From Algibacillus agarilyticus (lineage in GTDB: Bacteria > Pseudomonadota > Gammaproteobacteria > Enterobacterales > Alteromonadaceae), in NCBI RefSeq assembly GCF_003286125.1, contig NZ_QMED01000001.1:310001-374000 (forward strand): a stretch of 64,000 nucleotides of DNA. Direction: 5' to 3'. Made by a program: the position numbers and the translations under genes. The notes below the pieces were generated by a model. It did not search any database. It was not told the DNA's origin and was given only the letters and a program-made list of their open reading frames with translations. This document shows positions 37,232 through 45,693 of this stretch, piece by piece (the first letter of the stretch is position 1; every line of letters starts with the position of its first letter).

Positions 37232-37483
37232 ATACCAATCCGTAATAATAAGTGCCCACTCAGAGAGCGTTTAAATGCGCTTAGATGAAAGAATAGTGGT
37301 GCTCTTTTGAGTTCGAGCAACACAGCGTAAGCGCATTTAAAACTCGCCTGAAAGGAATGCCCCAGTGGCTTTTGACCTGCGTTATCGGTATTTGAAAGGG
37401 AACAACCATTCCTGTACACCGACGCCTTGTTCAAAAACCGCTGGATGCATTCTGAGAGATCACTTATTTATATAAATTGGTAT
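37232..37483 (+). mobile_element. family C inverted-repeat element (MITE-like), copy C1
   Basis: 252 bp. The left end ATACCAATCCGTAATAATAA and the right end, read inwards, ATACCAATTTATATAAATAA form an imperfect terminal inverted repeat of about 32 bp. A near-full copy lies at 62085-62400 and a remnant at 29562-29629. It contains short open frames that recur with the element and are not genes. Confidence 0.8.
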
Positions 37484-37766
37484 TAAACGACTCAATACAT
37501 ACATTTATTTAACATTAACGCATAAATAAAGCTTGATTGTTGAATATAAAATAAACTAAATTCGAAATATGTTGAAAGTTGATTAAATACAGCCTTGGCG
37601 ATAGGAGTAAGCCGCTAGATATTCATTATATTGAAAACTCAGAAAAACGCTGTCATCTAGTTTTTACAATAGCGTCACATAATTTTAATCAATAGTTGAT
37701 TTAATCATGTGCAGCAACTCAATAGTGTTCTGATTTATTACAATAAGCCCAGTTAAGGAGCAAACC
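37484..37766. other. region between element C1 and the DUF3545 gene
   Basis: About 280 bp of AT-rich single-copy DNA. With C1 it makes a 658-bp stretch without a gene. It should contain the promoter of the DUF3545 gene, but no box is convincing enough to place it. Confidence 0.5.
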
Positions 37767-37940
37767 ATGAATAGCGAAACATTAGAAATGGCAAACTTTG
37801 ATAAAGGTTCACGTGGACGCCCAACTCAAAAAAGAAAATGGCGCGAAATTGAAGCAATTAAAGAGCAATTCAGATTACGTAAGGAACTAAAAGAATTTGA
37901 TTTTGCTGATGAAATCGACCTAGATAGCATTGAAGTGTAA
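37767..37940 (+). CDS. DUF3545 family small protein
   Basis: 57 residues from ATG 37767, with AAGGAG six bases upstream. The sequence GSRGRPTQKRKWREIEAIKE followed by LRKELKEFD and an acidic end (DEIDLDSIEV) matches the DUF3545 family, whose members share the KRKWREIEAIK core. It is very basic in the middle and acidic at the end. Its function is unknown. It is followed by a strong terminator. Confidence 0.8.
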   Translation: MNSETLEMANFDKGSRGRPTQKRKWREIEAIKEQFRLRKELKEFDFADEIDLDSIEV

Positions 37941-37941
37941 T

Positions 37942-37966
37942 AACGGCCTATCGGCCGTTTTTTTAT
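37942..37966 (+). terminator. terminator of the DUF3545 gene
   Basis: AACGGCC-TATC-GGCCGTT is followed directly by six T. It starts 2 bp behind the stop codon. Confidence 0.92.
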
Positions 37967-37987
37967 TTAAAGCTAAAAATGACCAGA

Positions 37988-38647
37988 CTATAACTGCCAA
38001 GTTATGGTCTGCTTATTTGCTTTTTGTAAATACGCATTCGCTTTAGAAAAATGCTGACATTCAAAAAAACCACGATGCGCTGATAAAGGTGATGGATGAA
38101 CACTTTTTAAAATACAGTGCTTATTACCATCAATCATTTTCTCTTTTTGCTGTGCATGTGCCCCCCAAAGCATAAATACGATCGACTCGTTATTCGCATT
38201 CAATAGTTCAATCGCTTTATCGGTAAATAATTCCCAACCTTTTTTAGCATGAGAATGGGCTTTACCCGCTTCCACTGTTAATACCGTATTTAATAGCATG
38301 ACACCTTGCTTAGCCCAAGCCGTTAGATTGCCATGTGTAGGTGGTGTGAATGTCTCATCATCAAGTGCTAAGGCTTTGTATATATTTTTTAAAGAAGGCG
38401 GTAATTTAATATCGCTCGCAATAGAAAAGCTTAAACCATGAGCCTGGCCAGCACCATGATAGGGGTCTTGGCCCAATATCACCACGCGTACGTCTTTTAA
38501 AGGCGTTAATAAAAAAGCGTTAAGTACATCTTGTTCTGCAGGATAAATCGTTTTGCCCGCCAATCGCTCACCTTCAACAAACGCGGTTAACTGTTTAAAA
38601 TAGGCTTGCTGTTTTTCTTGCTCTATAAAATCCAACCAGTCTGTCAT
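37988..38647 (-). CDS. ung: uracil-DNA glycosylase
   Basis: Ung removes uracil from DNA as the first step of base excision repair. The 219 residues have the water-activating Asp61 in GQDPYHG, the uracil-binding FSIAS region and the leucine-intercalation loop HPSPLSAHRGF with His184. The length is that of family 1 enzymes. It is 18 bp behind the thrC terminator on the same strand. Confidence 0.97.
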   Translation of the reverse strand: MTDWLDFIEQEKQQAYFKQLTAFVEGERLAGKTIYPAEQDVLNAFLLTPLKDVRVVILGQDPYHGAGQAHGLSFSIASDIKLPPSLKNIYKALALDDETFTPPTHGNLTAWAKQGVMLLNTVLTVEAGKAHSHAKKGWELFTDKAIELLNANNESIVFMLWGAHAQQKEKMIDGNKHCILKSVHPSPLSAHRGFFECQHFSKANAYLQKANKQTITWQL

Positions 38648-38665
38648 TTTTATTCCAGATATAAA

Positions 38666-38692
38666 AAAACCCCGCCAAGCGAGGTTTCATAA
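38666..38692 (-). terminator. terminator of the thr operon
   Basis: On the minus strand AACCTCGC-TTG-GCGGGGTT is followed by six or more T. It lies about 15 bp behind thrC and ends 18 bp before the ung start. Confidence 0.85.
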
Positions 38693-38707
38693 TAAAACAA
38701 TTCAAAT

Positions 38708-39991
38708 TTAGCCTAACGTTTTAAGCATGTATGCTTTTAACGATTCAAATTGGCTATCGAGCTGTGAAGATAATAAGGCTTTATTAGCACATTCAGCTAA
38801 CTCTTTAGGTAACGCAACGGGCGTACCCAAAATATTTTCAACCGTTTCTTTAAATTTAGCAGGATGAGCCGTACCTAAGAATAAGCCAACTTCATCATCT
38901 TCAATTGAACGTTTTAACGCTTTATAAGCAACACCGGCATGAGGTTCACTTAAATAACCTAAATCATTCAAATGCTTAACGGCCATTTGTGTATAGTCTT
39001 CATCAACCGTGTCGCCTGTTAGTGAGGCTTTATCGATGTAACCAAACTCAATTAACGCTTCAATACGTGGCCAATTGTTAGGTGCACTTACATCCATCGC
39101 ATTCGACATCGTCGCAACGGTTTTATTAGGCTGCCATTCACCCGTTTTTAAATAACGAGGAACCGTATCATTGGCATTCGTTGCCGCGATAAAACGTTTA
39201 ATCGGTAATCCCATGGCTTTAGCGATCATCGCGGCCGTTAAATTACCAAAATTACCACTGGGTACTGAAATAACAGCATCGGCACGTTTTTCAGCCGGTA
39301 ACTGAGCAATCGCTTCGAAATAATAACAAACTTGCGCCAGTAAACGGCTAATGTTAATTGAGTTAGCCGAGTTTAAATGTAAACCGTCTCGGATCTCAGG
39401 TGCATCAAAAGCATCTTTAACAAGTTGCTGACAGCTATCAAAATCATCATCAATTTCAACCGTGTGAATATTGCCACCTAATGTACAAAACAGTTTTTCT
39501 TGTAAAGAACTGATCATGCCTTTAGGGTACAAAATAACCACATCAATGTTGCTTATACCATAAAAAGCATGAGCCACTGCCGCGCCAGTATCACCTGAGG
39601 TAGCGGTTAAAATAGTAATTTTTTCTTTTTTGCTAAATTGCGCTAAACATTGGGCCATAAAACGCGCACCAAAATCTTTAAACGCTAATGTAGGACCGTG
39701 GAATAATTCTAATGAATAAACATTATCTGCAATATGTGCAACCGGTGCTGGAAATTGAAATGCATTGTTAACCATAGTTTGCAATGTTTCAGCATCGACT
39801 TCATCACCAATAAACTGACCTAATATTTCAGCACTTCGTTCATTAAATGGTTTAGCTAATAAAGAATCAATATCGTCAATCGTCGGTATGTTTTTTGGAA
39901 AAAATAAACCTTGTTGTCTACCCAGACCTTGTTGCACAGCTTGGCTAAATGTGACGACTTCTGAGGGATCTTTTAAGTTAAATAATTCCAC
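38708..39991 (-). CDS. thrC: threonine synthase
   Basis: ThrC converts O-phosphohomoserine to threonine with PLP. The 427 residues show the PLP lysine Lys105 in TLAFKDFGAR, the phosphate-binding loop TATSGDTGAAVAHAF and the SVPSGNFGNL signature. The length equals the E. coli enzyme group (428). The gene abuts thrB without a gap, so translation is probably coupled. Confidence 0.97.
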   Translation of the reverse strand: MELFNLKDPSEVVTFSQAVQQGLGRQQGLFFPKNIPTIDDIDSLLAKPFNERSAEILGQFIGDEVDAETLQTMVNNAFQFPAPVAHIADNVYSLELFHGPTLAFKDFGARFMAQCLAQFSKKEKITILTATSGDTGAAVAHAFYGISNIDVVILYPKGMISSLQEKLFCTLGGNIHTVEIDDDFDSCQQLVKDAFDAPEIRDGLHLNSANSINISRLLAQVCYYFEAIAQLPAEKRADAVISVPSGNFGNLTAAMIAKAMGLPIKRFIAATNANDTVPRYLKTGEWQPNKTVATMSNAMDVSAPNNWPRIEALIEFGYIDKASLTGDTVDEDYTQMAVKHLNDLGYLSEPHAGVAYKALKRSIEDDEVGLFLGTAHPAKFKETVENILGTPVALPKELAECANKALLSSQLDSQFESLKAYMLKTLG

Positions 39992-40945
39992 TTACTTATC
40001 CTCTGTAATGGCAATGCCATTATTATCTATTTTACAAACGTGGCTAAACCCAAATTCATTTTGAGTATAATTAGCTTGTAACCACGCGCGAATGTTTTCC
40101 GCTGCTTCTGCATTTTCAGAAACAGCAAAGACAGTAGGTCCTGAACCTGAAATCCCAAATGCTAAAGCACCTTGGCTTTTTGCATAAGCTCTTGCATCAT
40201 CAAAACCTTTTAACAATGATTTTCTGTGTGGCTCAGCGATCACATCTTGCATCATGCTAGCGGCTAAAGCTTTATCGCCTGTGTGTAATGCATGCACAAA
40301 AACAGCTAATTGACGACCAAAGTCGATTGTCGTTTTAGTCGAAAACTCTTTTGGTAAGATATCCCGCGCAGCGGCTGTTGATACGCTGGCGCCAGAATAA
40401 CAGATAGTCCAATACCAATCATCAAAGCAAGGTAAAGTAATGCTTACTTTATCTTCACTTTCAACCATCAGTTGTAGACCACCTAAGTAACAAGGCGCTA
40501 CATTATCGTAATGTACGCTACCACTTATTTGGCCTTCTAATTTACCCATTAAACGTAATAAAGTTTCTTTGTCTAGTGGGTAATCAAAATAGGCATTAAG
40601 CACCGCAAGCGCCGCAACAATAGATGAAGCACTAGAACCTAAACCACTACCAATCGGTAAGTTTTTCTCTAATTGCATGGCTAAATTAGGTATCGCTTTG
40701 CCTTGTTCCAACATAGCGGCTTTAAAACCGATAAAGCAGTCATAAACAATATTTTCTTTAGGATCGGCCGGCAATTTATCGGCAAAATGACCAGCTAATG
40801 ATAGGCTAAACTCATTGGCTTCATTAAGCACGGTAACGCGATCACCTAACAAACTGCCATCAATAGGTGCTAACGCTAAACCTAGAATGTCAAAACCTAA
40901 ACTCACATTCCCGGTTGATGCCGGTGCATAAGCGGTTACACTCAT
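39992..40945 (-). CDS. thrB: homoserine kinase
   Basis: ThrB phosphorylates homoserine. The 317 residues are a GHMP kinase with the ATP loop LPIGSGLGSSASS near 90-102 and the C-terminal GISGSGPTVFAV. It lies between thrA (1 bp gap) and thrC (no gap) in the thr operon. Confidence 0.97.
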   Translation of the reverse strand: MSVTAYAPASTGNVSLGFDILGLALAPIDGSLLGDRVTVLNEANEFSLSLAGHFADKLPADPKENIVYDCFIGFKAAMLEQGKAIPNLAMQLEKNLPIGSGLGSSASSIVAALAVLNAYFDYPLDKETLLRLMGKLEGQISGSVHYDNVAPCYLGGLQLMVESEDKVSITLPCFDDWYWTICYSGASVSTAAARDILPKEFSTKTTIDFGRQLAVFVHALHTGDKALAASMMQDVIAEPHRKSLLKGFDDARAYAKSQGALAFGISGSGPTVFAVSENAEAAENIRAWLQANYTQNEFGFSHVCKIDNNGIAITEDK

Positions 40946-40946
40946 G

Positions 40947-43406
40947 TTATACCTCTCGCTGCCAGCTAACCGTTCGCATTACATCCGTAAAGACACCAGC
41001 AGCCGTCACATCGGCACCGGCGCCATAACCACGAATAACTAATGGAATAGGATTATAATAAACACTGTGCAGTGCTAAAGCATTTTCACCGTCCTTAATC
41101 GCAAATAGAGGATGTTCACTACCCACGGCTTCAATGCTACATTTGCATTTTCCATTATCGATAATACCGACATAGCGTAATACTTGGCCTTGAGCTTTTG
41201 CCTTTTCAGCCAGTTCTTGATAATAAACATTCGCTTTAGGAAGGTTAGCCATAAATTCGTCAATTGAACCATTAGCATCAAACGTCGGCGGTAAAACAGA
41301 CTCAACCTCGATATCAGATAGCTCCATCTGCATGCCCGCTTCACGTGCCATAATAAGTAATTTACGCGCCACATCCATCCCACTTAAATCGTCACGTGGA
41401 TCCGGTTCAGTAAAACCGTTATCACGGGCGATAGATGTTGCATCAGATAAACTCATACCTTCATCTAACTTGCCAAAAATATACGAAAGAGACCCAGACA
41501 AAATACCTTGGAAGCCAGTTAAATCATCACCTGCATGCAATAAGTTTTGTAACGTATCAATAACCGGTAAGCCGGCACCTACGTTTGTTTCATATAAGAA
41601 ACGACGTTTGTTATCTTGAGCTGCAGCGCGTAATTGATGATAAAAAGCCATGGAACTGGTGTTCGCCTTTTTATTTGGCGTAACGACATGGAAACCTGCA
41701 TTTAAAAAATCTACGTACTGATCCGCAACATGTTCATTACTCGTACAATCAATGATGACTGGATTGATCAAATGATTGTCTTCAACAAATTGCTGTAAAC
41801 GAGTTAATGAGAAACCTTCGGTTGCAGTGTCTAGCGTGTTTTCCCAGTTATTCAAATCAACGCCATTTTCAACAAGCGCTAATTTTCGACTGTTAGCTAA
41901 ACCGTATACTTGTAGGCTTATATTGCGCTCATTAAGAAAAGCTTGTTGGCGTTCAAATTGCTTTATTAACGCTTTACCAACCGTGCCGCAACCAATTAAG
42001 AAAGCATCAACCGTATGTAAGTTGCTAAAGAAGTTTTGATGTATCACTTTAATCGCATCCTGACTTTTTGATCCTTCGATAACAGCTGAAATTGAGCGCT
42101 CAGAAGAGCCCTGTGCGATCGCGACAATATTGACATGAGTTTGGCTTAATGAAGAAAAGAACTTAGCCGCGATGCCTTTATGTTGGCGCATTCCGTCACC
42201 TACAATAGAGATAACAGACAATTGGTTTCTAAACTCAATTTCTTCCAACAAGTTATTATTTAACTCTAATTCGAACTCATCATTCAGAATATTTTGCGCT
42301 TTTTCTTCGTCTTCAGTGTAAATACAAAAGCTAACACTGTACTCGCTTGAAGATTGTGTGATCATGAGCACCGAGATATGTGCACGTGAAATCGCATCAA
42401 AAATACGGCTAGCCATGCCCACCATCCCTTTCATACCAGGGCCTGCAACATTCACCATCGTGATGTCATCAAGGGTCGAAATGCCTTTTACAACATGATC
42501 TGTATCGATGCTGTCATTAGTAATCAATGTGCCTGGTGCACTAGGGTTAAGCGTGTTCTTAATACGACATGGAATTGAATATTGAGCGATAGGACCGATC
42601 GTTTTAGGGTGTAATACGCTGGCACCAAAATATGAAAGCTCCATGGCTTCTTGATAAGATAGTTGTTCAAGTAATTGTGCCGCATGCACGCGACGTGGAT
42701 CAGCATTATAAACACCGTCAACATCAGTCCAAATCTCACAAGTAGACGCATCTACACAGGCAGCAAGAATAGCAGCTGAATAATCAGACCCATTACGACC
42801 TAAAGTCACTAATTGGCCTTCTTCATTACCCGCACAAAAACCAGGCATCACTAAAACCGTGTTAGCCGGTAAATTTTTATCTGCAAACCGTGCTCGGCTC
42901 ATTTCGATGTCTGCCATCGAGCTTAAAAAACTACCCTGCGCAGTAATTAATTCAACCGGGTTGATAACGAGTGCATCAGTGCCACAAGCTTTAACCAATT
43001 CAGCGAAAATCTCAACACTAACAAACTCACCTAGGCAAATTATTTGCGCATTAACAGAATCAGGACATTGACCTAACAAGCGGATCCCTTCGATACGGTC
43101 ATGTAAAAAGGCTAACTTTTCAGTGACAACATTTTGTAAATGCGCAGTGTCGTATTGATCTAATTGAGCCGCTAAGTCACTAATAATTGAAGTAAACGTT
43201 GTCTCAAGCTGCTTATAAAGCGCGGCTGTATCTTGACCTGAAATCGCGGCGTTAACAATGGCGACTAAATTGTTGGTAACCCCCTGAGGTGCAGACAAAA
43301 CGACTGCTGCATCTTCAGTTTTATGCTGTGCGAGTACAATTTCTTTTACTGCTTGATATTTATCTGCATTGGCTAACGAAGAACCGCCAAATTTTAAAAC
43401 TTGCAT
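40947..43406 (-). CDS. thrA: bifunctional aspartokinase I / homoserine dehydrogenase I
   Basis: ThrA performs the first and third steps of threonine synthesis and is allosterically controlled by threonine. From ATG 43406 it has 819 residues (820 in E. coli): an aspartokinase domain (MQVLKFGGSSLANAD), two ACT-type regulatory segments, and homoserine dehydrogenase (FLIGCGTVGKALI, VTPNKKANT, GILSGSLSYIFG). An in-frame TTG at 43433 lies in the T tract of the attenuator and is rejected as a start, because AGGAAACAAGGC fits the ATG at 43406. Confidence 0.98.
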   Translation of the reverse strand: MQVLKFGGSSLANADKYQAVKEIVLAQHKTEDAAVVLSAPQGVTNNLVAIVNAAISGQDTAALYKQLETTFTSIISDLAAQLDQYDTAHLQNVVTEKLAFLHDRIEGIRLLGQCPDSVNAQIICLGEFVSVEIFAELVKACGTDALVINPVELITAQGSFLSSMADIEMSRARFADKNLPANTVLVMPGFCAGNEEGQLVTLGRNGSDYSAAILAACVDASTCEIWTDVDGVYNADPRRVHAAQLLEQLSYQEAMELSYFGASVLHPKTIGPIAQYSIPCRIKNTLNPSAPGTLITNDSIDTDHVVKGISTLDDITMVNVAGPGMKGMVGMASRIFDAISRAHISVLMITQSSSEYSVSFCIYTEDEEKAQNILNDEFELELNNNLLEEIEFRNQLSVISIVGDGMRQHKGIAAKFFSSLSQTHVNIVAIAQGSSERSISAVIEGSKSQDAIKVIHQNFFSNLHTVDAFLIGCGTVGKALIKQFERQQAFLNERNISLQVYGLANSRKLALVENGVDLNNWENTLDTATEGFSLTRLQQFVEDNHLINPVIIDCTSNEHVADQYVDFLNAGFHVVTPNKKANTSSMAFYHQLRAAAQDNKRRFLYETNVGAGLPVIDTLQNLLHAGDDLTGFQGILSGSLSYIFGKLDEGMSLSDATSIARDNGFTEPDPRDDLSGMDVARKLLIMAREAGMQMELSDIEVESVLPPTFDANGSIDEFMANLPKANVYYQELAEKAKAQGQVLRYVGIIDNGKCKCSIEAVGSEHPLFAIKDGENALALHSVYYNPIPLVIRGYGAGADVTAAGVFTDVMRTVSWQREV

Positions 43407-43431
43407 GCCTTGTTTCCTATCTTCTTGAGAC

Positions 43432-43463
43432 AAAAAAGCCCGTGACTTGTGAAGTCACGGGCT
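43432..43463 (-). terminator. thr operon attenuator
   Basis: A perfect 11-bp stem (AGCCCGTGACT and its complement) with a five-base loop is followed by TTTTTT on the minus strand. It lies between the leader peptide and thrA. An upstream copy of its 3' arm (GTCACGG, minus strand, at 43496-43502) can pair with the 5' arm (43454-43460) and so form the competing antiterminator. Confidence 0.92.
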
Positions 43464-43508
43464 CTTGTTAATTCAGTTATTAAGACAAGCGCAAACCGTG
43501 ACCACCCG

Positions 43509-43565
43509 CTATCGCATGGTGATCGAAATAATAATGGTTATAATTATGCTTGTACTTATTTTCAT
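43509..43565 (-). CDS. thrL: thr operon leader peptide
   Basis: An 18-codon ORF, MKISTSIIITIIISITMR, placed between the promoter and the attenuator. Eight of its 18 codons are Ile and three are Thr, so ribosome stalling on scarcity of either amino acid would expose the antiterminator. E. coli thrL has more Thr than Ile codons, so the emphasis is reversed here. The stop codon is 6 bp before the antiterminator segment, as attenuation requires. Confidence 0.9.
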   Translation of the reverse strand: MKISTSIIITIIISITMR

Positions 43566-43586
43566 ACGGAGAATTTGCCTTAACCA

Positions 43587-43614
43587 AGTATAACTGTCAA
43601 CGATTTTTTGGCAA
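43587..43614 (-). promoter_or_regulatory. promoter of the thr operon
   Basis: On the minus strand TTGCCA (43609-43614), a 16-bp spacer and TATACT (43587-43592) match sigma-70 boxes at five of six positions each. Transcription would begin about 15 bp before the leader ATG. A TTGACA also occurs at 43597-43602, but it has no good -10 box. Confidence 0.75.
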
Positions 43615-43624
43615 ATGCTTATAC

Positions 43625-44560
43625 TTATGCTTTATATAAAGTAACTCGGTTACGACCTTCACGTTTAGATTGGTATAAAGCCATATCTGCACGGCTTAAC
43701 ATTTCTTCATATGATTTGTATTGATCCGATATTTCAATCACGCCAATACTTAAAGTTACAAAGATAGCTTGCCCTTCAAACATGATTTTGTGCATTTGCA
43801 CTTCTTTACGTATGCGTTCGGACAGTTCAGCAGCGCCTTTACCACCGGTATTAGGGCAAATAATACCAAACTCTTCACCACCATAACGACCAATTAAATC
43901 GGCACTACGTAATAAATCTTTTATTTTAGCGGCCAATTCAACTAAAACCTGATCGCCACCTCGGTGACCAAAAGTGTCATTAATATTTTTAAATTTATCT
44001 AAATCAAACAACATTAAAGAAAGCGGTCTATCATGTCGCTGAGCCGTATCAAACTCAATGATACAACGCTCTTCCCAATAACGGCGATTAGCCACTTGAG
44101 TTAAACCGTCAGTTTGATTAGATTTTTCAAGTTTATTCATGGCGACATTTAGCTGCTGTTGGTAATAACAGACATCCGTAGCGTCTTCTATAATAATACA
44201 AGCTTGCTTAACTTCACCTTTTTCAACAATCGGTAAAATAGTGCAATTTTGCGCCATAAAATCATTCGTGGTCGTAATAGGCCTCGAATGTGGCATTTTA
44301 AAAATATATTGCCTTTGTTCCCAAGAGCTAAAAGCTGGCGTATTTAATGTAAAAACACTCTGTAGCTTTCGCTTTAACCAATGCTCAGGTAATTCAGGAA
44401 ATAAACTAAATAAGTTTTGACCTTTGGCTTGTTCTTTCTTAACGCCACCATGCAAAACAACAAAGTGGTTAATTAAATCAATATTATACTCAGCATCAAT
44501 AATAACGACGCCTGAGTTAATTTGCTGAACAACAAATGAGTTTAACTCTGTGATATTCAA
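43625..44560 (-). CDS. diguanylate cyclase with an N-terminal PAS domain
   Basis: 311 residues. A PAS-like domain (about 8-135) precedes a GGDEF domain (about 145-308) with the active-site GGEEF at 227-231 and an inhibitory I-site RxxD at 218-221, so the enzyme should be active and subject to product inhibition. No membrane segment is visible. It is the third gene of a tight operon with a CheC-like and a CheY-like gene (1-bp gap to the former). This suggests control of c-di-GMP production by phospho-signalling. Confidence 0.93.
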   Translation of the reverse strand: MNITELNSFVVQQINSGVVIIDAEYNIDLINHFVVLHGGVKKEQAKGQNLFSLFPELPEHWLKRKLQSVFTLNTPAFSSWEQRQYIFKMPHSRPITTTNDFMAQNCTILPIVEKGEVKQACIIIEDATDVCYYQQQLNVAMNKLEKSNQTDGLTQVANRRYWEERCIIEFDTAQRHDRPLSLMLFDLDKFKNINDTFGHRGGDQVLVELAAKIKDLLRSADLIGRYGGEEFGIICPNTGGKGAAELSERIRKEVQMHKIMFEGQAIFVTLSIGVIEISDQYKSYEEMLSRADMALYQSKREGRNRVTLYKA

Positions 44561-44561
44561 T

Positions 44562-45173
44562 TTAGTATTCTTCTAAAATACGATCGAGAACAGATTGAAT
44601 ATTTTGAATAGCTTCACCCGGGATTAATAAGATCATGTCACAATTAAAAGAATAATCCGTAACTTGATAGCTGATATCAACCTTTAACGCTAATTCCCAA
44701 TTAAATGATAATTGCTCTAAATGACTATCAAGCGACGTATTTAAAGACGAAATTAACCGTGGCGCGCTATATGACATTTGATTAGAAATTAACTCAGCGA
44801 GTCCATTTAAAAAAGTAGTCGTTAAAATAGAGCTAATATCGGCAAGCTGCTCGTTTTCATTTGCCTCTTCGGGTTCATACCCTAATAAGCTAGCAACTTC
44901 TTTAGCGTTATCTCGGCGATAAACTAATAATGATTCACCTCTAATACCATCGTTACCATAAAAGCCTTGGCTAACGACAGAAACACTACTGCCATTGTAT
45001 TTTTGGGCAAACAATAGCGGTAAAGTATCAGACCCTACTAGCTCTATATAAGGCACATCTAAGTGAACAAACGTTTCAAGATAACGAGCGAGCTTGTCAC
45101 TTGCTTGCCCCATTGCCACGTTAATAAGCTCTTGCAAGCAGTCTCTTTGGTCTTCACTTAATGTAATATTCAT
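44562..45173 (-). CDS. CheC-like phosphatase-fold protein
   Basis: 203 residues of the CheC/CheX family. The first catalytic signature D-x3-E-x2-N is intact (Asp11, Glu15, Asn18 in DCLQELINVAMGQASDKLA). The second (NGLAELISNQ) is degenerate. CheC proteins dephosphorylate CheY-P, so this one may act on the receiver protein encoded directly upstream. It overlaps that gene by 1 bp and is followed by the diguanylate cyclase gene after 1 bp. Confidence 0.85.
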   Translation of the reverse strand: MNITLSEDQRDCLQELINVAMGQASDKLARYLETFVHLDVPYIELVGSDTLPLLFAQKYNGSSVSVVSQGFYGNDGIRGESLLVYRRDNAKEVASLLGYEPEEANENEQLADISSILTTTFLNGLAELISNQMSYSAPRLISSLNTSLDSHLEQLSFNWELALKVDISYQVTDYSFNCDMILLIPGEAIQNIQSVLDRILEEY

Positions 45174-45538
45174 TATAAGAGCCCATAATCTTTTAGGATA
45201 TTATTTAACTTGTCAGTACTGACAGGCTTATTAATAAATGCCAAAGCACCTAAAGACTCTACTTTTTTCTTCATGTCGGGTTGAATATCAGCTGAGACAA
45301 CAACCACAAAATCAACTAACTTTTCTGCTTTGTTGATTTCGAGCACACCGATACCGTCAATTTCTGGCATCGTTAAATCAAGAAACATGATCCCAACACG
45401 ATTAGCACGTAAATAATCAATTGCTTCTCGGCCATTAGTCACCATGCTTACATCGATATCCCATCCTTGCGGTAAGCTTTTTTTAACTTGTTTTCGCGCT
45501 AGCGCTGAATCATCACAAATGAGTACTGGAATAGACAT
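45173..45538 (-). CDS. single-domain response regulator (CheY-like)
   Basis: 121 residues, REC domain only: acidic pair Asp9-Asp10, phospho-acceptor Asp54 (FLDLTMPEIDG), Ser82 in the VVVVSAD strand and the conserved lysine in INKPVS. It is the first gene of the three-gene unit with the CheC-like and diguanylate cyclase genes. The cognate kinase is not adjacent. Confidence 0.93.
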   Translation of the reverse strand: MSIPVLICDDSALARKQVKKSLPQGWDIDVSMVTNGREAIDYLRANRVGIMFLDLTMPEIDGIGVLEINKAEKLVDFVVVVSADIQPDMKKKVESLGALAFINKPVSTDKLNNILKDYGLL

Positions 45539-45693
45539 GATTTTCTTCTTGGTTTTATAAATAATTGATTAACATTGCATGATGATGCAATGAAGTAACA
45601 GTATGTTAACATAATAGAAAGTGCACACGATAGCAAGCACCAAACACGTTAAGCGCAAGTTTCTATCCATGGGCTGGATAAAATACAGCCTCA

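Noticed and set aside
37219-37434. Open frames beginning MNKAS in the family C elements (also at 29600)
   Set aside because: The shared first residues come from the shared element end, and the frames then diverge into flanking DNA. No protein family is seen.
43407-43433. Upstream TTG start for thrA adding nine residues
   Set aside because: The TTG lies within the T tract of the attenuator. ATG 43406 has a proper Shine-Dalgarno sequence and matches the E. coli start.
43597-43602. TTGACA as -35 box of the thr promoter
   Set aside because: At 17 bp the -10 candidate is CAAATT, and transcription would begin at the leader start codon. The TTGCCA-16-TATACT pair fits better.
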